IMG/VR virus record: IMGVR_UViG_3300032229_000222
Coordinates: 1 to 25,417 of that record
Length of the DNA stretch: 25,417 nucleotides
From: a virus
Reading direction: 5' to 3' (one strand)
This document shows, one piece after another, positions 20,435-25,417 of the stretch. The notes beneath the pieces were generated by a model, which worked only from the letters and a program-made list of their open reading frames with translations, was not told the DNA's origin and did not search any database. The position numbers and the translations under genes were made by a program. How positions within the stretch are numbered: position 1 is the first letter of the stretch; each line of letters begins with the position of its first letter.

Positions 20435-22570
20435 TTACCACGCTCCGTTTAGCTCCATTGCATCCAGTGACGCGCCCCAAGTCACCGTCTCGCCGGTTAG
20501 CCCGCGAGCGTTCAGGACGATCCCTCGATAGGTCGCGTCCGAGCGGATGGCTGGGGCGATTGTCCAGGTGGTTGAATGGCCGTCGAAGACGACGACGGAG
20601 GAAGGAGAACCAAGAAGGGAAAGTGTTCCGCTCGAATCTCGGACAGCGAAATCAAGCGTCCACGATCCATACTTTGCGCCGGTTGACTGCGCTGCCGTGA
20701 TGGTGGCCGTCACCGTCCAGACGCTGTTGGTCGGGACGTAAATGAACTCACCAGATCCATCCAATCGAAGTTGCACGTCAACCCCCGTGGTCATTGCGGA
20801 CCTACGTTTTAGGATGTACCGGCTGCGTTGGACGTTGACCGTCGATTCGTTGCCGTTGCTTTCCACCCGCTGGCCGTAGGATCGGATTACACCCTGCCAG
20901 CCGAAAGCTGCGCCGTAGTCAGCATTCACCAACGGGCTTGCAAGATCAGCAGATGACAGAGCGCGACCCATGAGAAACGTGTACTGTGTTCCGTTTAGGG
21001 TGTGCGAGTTTCCAACCGAAAACCCATAATTTGCATTAGTCACGGTTGAGTTGTTTGCAAACGTCCAACTGTCGGACGTGTTTCCGACGGTCGTGGATGC
21101 GCCCATCACAACGGCACGCGGGGAGTTGGTAATCAAAACCGTCGCACCGTATCCAAATCCGTAGGTGCCAGTGCCGTCGATGTTCACGGCGTTACCAAGC
21201 GCTACGTTGTAGCCGCCAGAGTTGCCGTAAATGTTGTTGTTCAACCCCATTGCAAGGTTATGTGTGCCGCCTGAAATCGTGTTTCCAATTCCGTTTAGGA
21301 CCGTGCTGTAGTTTACGCCTGCAGCCAAAGTCTGCACGATATTCCCATTTCCATTAATGATTTGATTATGGTATGCCGACGTGCTGGAAAACGGATTGAT
21401 GACTCGGTTATTAAGTCCGGTCCCTATGAACCCGTATGCGGTGTCCTCAATCTGACCTTCTTGACCGGCCACGATCGCGGACTCATCCGCCGCGCTCCAG
21501 TTGTCCGATGTGATAGTGTTTCCCCATCCGCCAACTATGGTTCCAAAATCTTGCCCGCTTTGATTTTGGGTGCCTCCGCCAATAAAGGCATAAACACCAT
21601 TTTTGAGCAGGTTGTAGGACCCGCCTACAATCGTCGCGTGATTGCCTGCGCTGCGCAGTTCGTTATGTCCACCACCAGCAATGGTCCCGGCAATCTGGTT
21701 GTTCAGGTGGTCGTAGCCCCCAAGAATGCTGGCCACGTAAGCGGTGCCTGGCGTGTAGGAAGAGTCTGCTTGCCGAGACGTGTTGTCTTTTACGCCAGCG
21801 TTTCCGGTTGCTGTAAAAGTCTTAACCCCGTAAACACCAGTAAACGTCGCGCCAGGAGAATATGCGGTTCCATTGTACGTCACCTGGCCGGTAGATCCGC
21901 TTACCCAGTAGGTCCTGCGAGCCATCACGACACCGCTGGCGACAAATCCAGCAATTGTATGTGTTGAGGTGCCAATGCGGTTTGGCTGAGACCCTCCAGC
22001 CCCCAAAAGCGTGACTATTTCCGTCCCAGGATTTGTGTCGACGATGGAGTTGTCATCACCTAAGACAATGTTGTTTCTTGATGCATCAAAGCTAAATCCA
22101 GTTGGAGTTGGCGCTTGAGCAAATTCCACAGTCCCTTCAGTAGCATCAGATAACCGCAAAAACTGCCCATTGGTTGCCGTTCCAGCAAATACTCCAGGCG
22201 TAATCAGGTTCAGGTTTGTGACACCGCGCAGCGTCGTAATTCCGCCATCAAGGAACAATGTCTGAACCCCTCCAATGTCGGTGTTAACGCCGTCGAGGTT
22301 CAGTTGGTTTATGTCGTCGAAGTCGAAGTTGTTGGTCAGGTTGCCATCAAGTACAACCGAACCAGAAAGCACAATATTGGTCCCAATCTTTGTTACTCCG
22401 TTGGTGTAGACCGAAGCCCACAACGTCGCAAAGTTGGTGTTTGATTTTAGCCCAAAGGTCCGAAGCGAGTCCCCGGTTCCGTCGTTTGCAGTCGTTCCAG
22501 TATTAATGACTGCACGCGTTTGGCCAAACAGGCACAACGGGAAAAGCAAAACCAGCAAGAGTTTGTTCAT
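20435..22570 (-). CDS. Tail fibre with signal peptide and YadA-like head repeats
   Basis: A 711-residue adhesin-like fibre. Residues 1-20 form a clear signal peptide (MNKLLLVLLFPLCLFGQTRA). Residues 22-51 carry NTGTTANDGTGDSLR and NTNFATL, a motif common at phage fibre N-termini. Residues about 279-540 contain many short repeats of the YadA/trimeric autotransporter head type (ATIVGGSYN, GTIVGGWGN and similar), which form left-handed beta rolls. The C-terminal part (SRYILKRRS ... WTVTATITAA) resembles fibre tip domains. It presumably trimerises and binds the host surface. It starts eight bases after the T-run of a terminator-like hairpin and lacks a Shine-Dalgarno sequence. A signal peptide on a virion fibre is unusual. 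Confidence 0.75.
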   Translation of the reverse strand: MNKLLLVLLFPLCLFGQTRAVINTGTTANDGTGDSLRTFGLKSNTNFATLWASVYTNGVTKIGTNIVLSGSVVLDGNLTNNFDFDDINQLNLDGVNTDIGGVQTLFLDGGITTLRGVTNLNLITPGVFAGTATNGQFLRLSDATEGTVEFAQAPTPTGFSFDASRNNIVLGDDNSIVDTNPGTEIVTLLGAGGSQPNRIGTSTHTIAGFVASGVVMARRTYWVSGSTGQVTYNGTAYSPGATFTGVYGVKTFTATGNAGVKDNTSRQADSSYTPGTAYVASILGGYDHLNNQIAGTIAGGGHNELRSAGNHATIVGGSYNLLKNGVYAFIGGGTQNQSGQDFGTIVGGWGNTITSDNWSAADESAIVAGQEGQIEDTAYGFIGTGLNNRVINPFSSTSAYHNQIINGNGNIVQTLAAGVNYSTVLNGIGNTISGGTHNLAMGLNNNIYGNSGGYNVALGNAVNIDGTGTYGFGYGATVLITNSPRAVVMGASTTVGNTSDSWTFANNSTVTNANYGFSVGNSHTLNGTQYTFLMGRALSSADLASPLVNADYGAAFGWQGVIRSYGQRVESNGNESTVNVQRSRYILKRRSAMTTGVDVQLRLDGSGEFIYVPTNSVWTVTATITAAQSTGAKYGSWTLDFAVRDSSGTLSLLGSPSSVVVFDGHSTTWTIAPAIRSDATYRGIVLNARGLTGETVTWGASLDAMELNGAW

Positions 22571-22576
22571 GGGAAT

Positions 22577-22609
22577 GAAAAGGGCCGATCTGGATGAGCA
22601 GACCGGCCC
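22577..22609 (-). terminator. Intrinsic terminator after the capsid cement gene
   Basis: On the minus strand GGGCCGGTCTG pairs with CAGATCGGCCC around a six-base loop (an 11-pair stem with one G-U), followed by TTTT. The G-U would be an A-C mismatch on the plus strand, so the structure belongs to the leftward transcript. The T-run ends eight bases before the fibre ATG. Confidence 0.7.
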
Positions 22610-22646
22610 AGTGTGACCAATGAGCGGTGAGGGCCGAGCGGTAAGA

Positions 22647-23042
22647 TTACGTATCCAGGCGAATGCCAGCAGTGATCGCAGTCAGATCGCCAGTCGTCGC
22701 CGACATCGCGATGTTGACCCGAATGTAGCGGCGGACCGTGGACGGCAGACGCCAACGGCGCGTGGTCGCGGCGGTCGCGTTGGAAGCGCCAGTGAGCACC
22801 AGCGTCGCAAGCTGCGAGACGGCAGCGAATGAACTGTTGTCCGCGCTGTCGTTGATCGTGAACGTGATGGTCTGACCAGTGGCGCAGGTGGTCGCCGGAA
22901 CAGCGATCACAAGCTCGGACTGTTCACCAACGTATTCGGGAAGCGCCACGCCCAGGTCGATCGACGAGGAGTTGGCGTTGGTGTTCTGGGCGGGCAGCGC
23001 ACGGCTGACCGTAAGGAGTGCGTCCTGAGTTTGACGAGGCAT
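22647..23042 (-). CDS. Capsid cement/decoration protein, Bbp16-like
   Basis: A 131-residue beta-rich protein right after the major capsid gene. The pattern LPAQNTNANSSSIDLGVALP near the N-terminus, then a beta body with TGQTITFTINDSADNSSFA, matches the small capsid cement proteins of the Bbp16 type known from Bordetella phage BPP-1 relatives. Such trimers stabilise the capsid shell. The ribosome binding site AAAGGAA lies eight bases before the ATG. It ends 37 bases before a terminator hairpin. Confidence 0.65.
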   Translation of the reverse strand: MPRQTQDALLTVSRALPAQNTNANSSSIDLGVALPEYVGEQSELVIAVPATTCATGQTITFTINDSADNSSFAAVSQLATLVLTGASNATAATTRRWRLPSTVRRYIRVNIAMSATTGDLTAITAGIRLDT

Positions 23043-23069
23043 GGTATTGGTTCCTTTCGGGCAGTTGCG

Positions 23070-24032
23070 TTATTCGATGGTATCCGTGATGCCGATGTTG
23101 TCGGACAGCACGATGGGGATTCCGTCCCAGTCCTGCACGCGGCTCGCGATGTTCGGCGTGGTTCGCGCAGCGTTGGGCGCGACACCGGCCTGCGAGAAGA
23201 TCGTGACCGAGCGGGACCGCGCAAGCTGGCCAGCGGACCGGCGGCTCATGAAAAGCACGTCCGGCGTATAGCCAACCGGGAACTTCTCAATCAGCTGCGA
23301 GATCAGCGAGTCGCTCGCCGTCTTGCCGGAATCGGCAGTGACGTTGAGGATTCGGCCCACGCAGTTGACATTGCCCAACTGGAGTCCGACGTGAGCGGTC
23401 AGGTCAGCAACCCGGCCACCGTACTTGTTGCCGGAACTGTCGGTCAGCTGCTGATCACGGAACTCGCCAAGCTGAAGCGTGTTTCCGTTGCCGAACACCA
23501 GGTGACAGTCCTGAAGCCCGAACTTGACGGCGTAGATTGAGGACGCAGTGCTGGAGGTCGTGCCAGTGGCGTCGACGACGATCGAGGACGTGCCGGATGC
23601 AGCGGTCTTAGGAGTGAACGCCTTGAGGCCGGTAAAGCCGAGCGCGGACGTTCCATTGAAGATCTGGCCACCGAGCGTCACCAGCGCGGAGCGGGTGACA
23701 CGGCTGGCTTCGATCATCTCAAGGTCAGGCAGACCCAGACCCTCAGAAGCGCGGCTGACGGCAAGGTCAACCTCGACCGCGCCACGGAAAATGAAGCACT
23801 CGGTAAGACGTTGGTCGAACGTCGACTTGGTCGGCGCGATACCTTGGTTGGCGGCGGTGAAGCCGGTGGTAGGGAGCGTCGTGGCGACCGCAGTCTTGTA
23901 GCTCGTGCCGGGAATGACCCGCGACATGAACGACAGCACTTCGGGGGCGAAGGTCTGATTCTCTTCGATCAGGCCAACCGCCACGTCGTTGCCGGTAAGC
24001 TTGGCAACATCGAGCAGGCTATGAACTGGCAT
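23070..24032 (-). CDS. Major capsid protein, BPP-1 Bbp17-like
   Basis: A 320-residue HK97-fold-type major capsid protein, recognised by length, gene neighbours and order of segments: SLLDVAKLTGNDVAVGLIEE at the N-terminus, PGTSYKTAVATTLPTTGF, DLEMIEASRVTRSALVTLGG as the long spine-like helix, LKAFTPKTAASGTSS, VLFMSRRSAGQLARSRSV and the C-terminal DWDGIPIVLSDNIG, which is typical of phage capsids. The following cement-like gene matches the BPP-1 gene pair. There is no clear Shine-Dalgarno sequence: the 14-base gap to the upstream gene is A-rich (CCAAAAAACACACG), perhaps a leader used without SD. It would form the shell that the GpA-type terminase fills. Confidence 0.75.
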   Translation of the reverse strand: MPVHSLLDVAKLTGNDVAVGLIEENQTFAPEVLSFMSRVIPGTSYKTAVATTLPTTGFTAANQGIAPTKSTFDQRLTECFIFRGAVEVDLAVSRASEGLGLPDLEMIEASRVTRSALVTLGGQIFNGTSALGFTGLKAFTPKTAASGTSSIVVDATGTTSSTASSIYAVKFGLQDCHLVFGNGNTLQLGEFRDQQLTDSSGNKYGGRVADLTAHVGLQLGNVNCVGRILNVTADSGKTASDSLISQLIEKFPVGYTPDVLFMSRRSAGQLARSRSVTIFSQAGVAPNAARTTPNIASRVQDWDGIPIVLSDNIGITDTIE

Positions 24033-24046
24033 CGTGTGTTTTTTGG

Positions 24047-24484
24047 TTAGGGTTTGGCGGACGCGGCGCGGGCGGCCTTAGCGCGCGCCAGCCCCGTAAG
24101 GGTAGGGTCGATCGTCTTCTTCACCGGATTGGCCGATGCGCCGGAATCGGCGGCGGCAGCCGGATGGCCGACGGTCCCGAGGATCGCGGCAGCCTGGGCA
24201 GACGGACTGGCAGTCAATCGGCTTGCCTCAAGCTTCAACGCTTCAGCGGCGGCGTTAGCCTCTTCGGCGGTCTTGGCAGCAGCGGACGCAGACGCCTTGG
24301 CGGTCTCGACCTCGCCAGTCAGACGCTGGACTTCGGCATTGAGCCGGTCCCGGTCTTGGGAAACAGACGAGAGATCGGAAAGCGCTTTGTCACGCTCGCC
24401 AGTGAGTGCCGCGACCTTGGACGCGTGCTGCTCGGCGGATCCGAGGAGCGCGGTGGCGCGGGCAAAAAATTCGCCTACGTTCAT
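24047..24484 (-). CDS. Ala-rich coiled-coil protein, possible scaffold
   Basis: A 145-residue protein just upstream of the major capsid gene. The ATG at 24484 is preferred over the in-frame TTG at 24487. Residues about 20-95 form a long coiled coil (ERDKALSDLSSVSQDRDRLN and AEVQRLTGEVETAKASASAA), then an Ala/Ser-rich linker and a basic C-terminus (LARAKAARAASAKP). Scaffolding proteins are often coiled-coil proteins encoded directly before the capsid gene, and the basic end could contact the capsid. No family motif is visible, so scaffold is an inference. Confidence 0.6.
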   Translation of the reverse strand: MNVGEFFARATALLGSAEQHASKVAALTGERDKALSDLSSVSQDRDRLNAEVQRLTGEVETAKASASAAAKTAEEANAAAEALKLEASRLTASPSAQAAAILGTVGHPAAAADSGASANPVKKTIDPTLTGLARAKAARAASAKP

Positions 24485-24528
24485 CAACCCTATGTTCTAA
24501 CCGCAACACAGTGTTGATGGTTGGACTG

Positions 24529-24903
24529 TCAGGCATTGCGTTTTCGTCGATGCGTCTTTGTGATCCCCGGAGGAAGTCCAAGCTTTTTGACCACTCCAGC
24601 AGCCATTCGGCGAATTGCCTGACCAGACATCCCGCACAGTTTGCCGATGTGCTCCAGCGAGTACAGGGTCTCATGCCCTGGCATCCGCAGGACGTAGACG
24701 GCAATCATTACGCGAGCCTGAGCAGCCCGACTGTATCGCGCATGAAAGCTCGGCGTGGTAGACAGCAAGACAAGCGATGCAAACGCTCTGGCACCACGCT
24801 CGACGGCTGCGCGTTCAAGCTCATTGTTCCAGCCCTGAGGTTGAGCTTCGCCTAGGCCGCGCTCTACCTCGTCTAGGTCAAAGTCTACGGATGGCTCGTT
24901 CAT
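24529..24903 (-). CDS. Helix-turn-helix protein of unknown role, 124 residues
   Basis: Start ATG at 24903 overlaps the small-terminase-like stop (ATGA). The N-terminus is acidic (DFDLDEVERGLGEAQ), the middle helical, and residues 82-108 form a helix-turn-helix resembling sigma factor region 4 or MarR-type segments (SLEHIGKLCGMSGQAIRRMA). The C-terminus is strongly basic (KTHRRKRNA). It may bind DNA in packaging or late regulation. It is located between the small-terminase-like gene and the capsid genes. A 44-base gap before the next gene holds a perfect CAACACAGTGTTG palindrome (24504-24516). Confidence 0.6.
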   Translation of the reverse strand: MNEPSVDFDLDEVERGLGEAQPQGWNNELERAAVERGARAFASLVLLSTTPSFHARYSRAAQARVMIAVYVLRMPGHETLYSLEHIGKLCGMSGQAIRRMAAGVVKKLGLPPGITKTHRRKRNA

Positions 24904-25385
24904 TTGGGTTTCTCCTCAAACTCGACCGCGCAAGAAGCCAGCACATGGCCGATTGCATCCCAGACCTTGCGCACCTCCTCGCGGATCTCGGCAACGTCCT
25001 TGCCTACCATGCGGAGAGGAGCCTGGGATTCTGATTGCGTTCTAGCCTCGGCAATTCTGGAGGCTATGCGACCGAAAGCGCCAGCGACCAATGAGCGCTC
25101 GACAAGCGTCCCGGCTTTGCGGTCGTTGATAAGCTTTAGCTGCCGGATCTGCTCTTGCAGCTTTTGGTCTTTGAGAGGCCCCATCGTCCCGCGTGATCCT
25201 GCCGCCTCAAGGGCAGCGCGAGATTGGGCCTCGGTCCACATGGCGTGCCCATCGCTTGATTTGGCTGCCGGTGTCACATTTACAAGCGCAGCGTGCAGCG
25301 CTTGCTTTCCAACCTTCAGTGTCCTGGCAAGGTGCGCGATTGACCGCGGCACATCCGCGGGGGTGGTTTGGTTTGATTTTGCCAT
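24900..25385 (-). CDS. Small terminase subunit-like protein (Nu1-type)
   Basis: A 161-residue protein. Residues about 12-36 look like a winged-helix or HTH segment (RSIAHLARTLKVGKQALHAA), as in terminase small subunits that recognise packaging sites. Residues about 70-155 form long charged helices with LKDQKLQEQIRQLKLINDRK, AGTLVERSLVAGAFGRIASR and REEVRKVWDAIG, a pattern typical of Nu1-type small terminases. It would direct the GpA-type large subunit, whose gene lies 8 kb away rather than next door. The start ATG at 25385 has no strong Shine-Dalgarno sequence. The 32 bases to the window edge hold nothing recognisable. Confidence 0.6.
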   Translation of the reverse strand: MAKSNQTTPADVPRSIAHLARTLKVGKQALHAALVNVTPAAKSSDGHAMWTEAQSRAALEAAGSRGTMGPLKDQKLQEQIRQLKLINDRKAGTLVERSLVAGAFGRIASRIAEARTQSESQAPLRMVGKDVAEIREEVRKVWDAIGHVLASCAVEFEEKPK

Positions 25386-25417
25386 GTATAGACGGAGGTC
25401 GATCTGCTGCGGTCACC

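Noticed and set aside
533-24855. Many long plus-strand open frames
   Set aside because: They mirror minus-strand genes in GC-rich sequence, lack ribosome binding sites and familiar motifs, and would overlap well-supported genes along their whole length.
1-25417. tRNA genes
   Set aside because: No T-arm consensus with a matching acceptor stem was noticed on either strand by eye; tRNAscan-SE would be decisive.

Overview
The window looks like part of a tailed-bacteriophage genome (free phage or prophage). All 36 protein genes I can support lie on the minus strand, packed with 1-8 base or ATGA/GTGA overlaps, so the window reads right to left. The coordinates below are plus-strand coordinates. 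No host gene, integrase, tRNA or insertion sequence was recognised. Base composition is moderately GC-rich. A secreted protein of the choice-of-anchor E type and the general gene style suggest a Verrucomicrobiota-like (for example Opitutales) host, but this is a weak inference.

Right part (about 25.4-22.6 kb): a small-terminase-like protein, a helix-turn-helix protein, an Ala-rich coiled-coil protein (possible scaffold), the major capsid protein and a Bbp16-like capsid cement protein, closed by an intrinsic terminator. Next (22.6-18.1 kb) come a tail fibre with a signal peptide and YadA-like head repeats, two further fibre or baseplate-type proteins, and a lysis-like cassette (membrane-anchored coiled coil, holin-like protein, lipoprotein).

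Middle (18.1-5.2 kb): neck proteins, GpA-type large terminase, gpW-like connector, lambda-type portal, S49 capsid maturation protease, tail terminator-like protein, tail tube-like protein, tail assembly chaperone-like protein, a very short tape measure protein, several tail-tip proteins including one of 1126 residues, and a small Cys-rich protein. The morphology is therefore probably a siphovirus with a short tail. The capsid genes lie upstream of the large terminase, unlike the lambda order.

Left part (4.6 kb-1): a small Xre/Cro-like DNA-binding protein flanked by four near-identical palindromes (TTGCR-N4-YGCAA), a few small membrane or unknown proteins, a RecT-type annealing protein, a conserved phage protein, a Cas4/RecB-like exonuclease, two small coiled-coil proteins, and the start of a secreted choice-of-anchor E-like protein cut by the window edge.

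The most unusual element is the only large gene-free interval, 4561-5165. On the plus strand, opposite to every gene, it folds by eye into many consecutive helices. These include an 88-nt pseudoknotted domain with a C(UACG)G tetraloop, preceded by a TTGACA promoter-like box and the repressor-type palindromes, and ending in a 65-nt tandem duplication. I interpret it as a roughly 500-nt ornate structured non-coding RNA of the phage. I cannot assign it to a known family from sequence alone.
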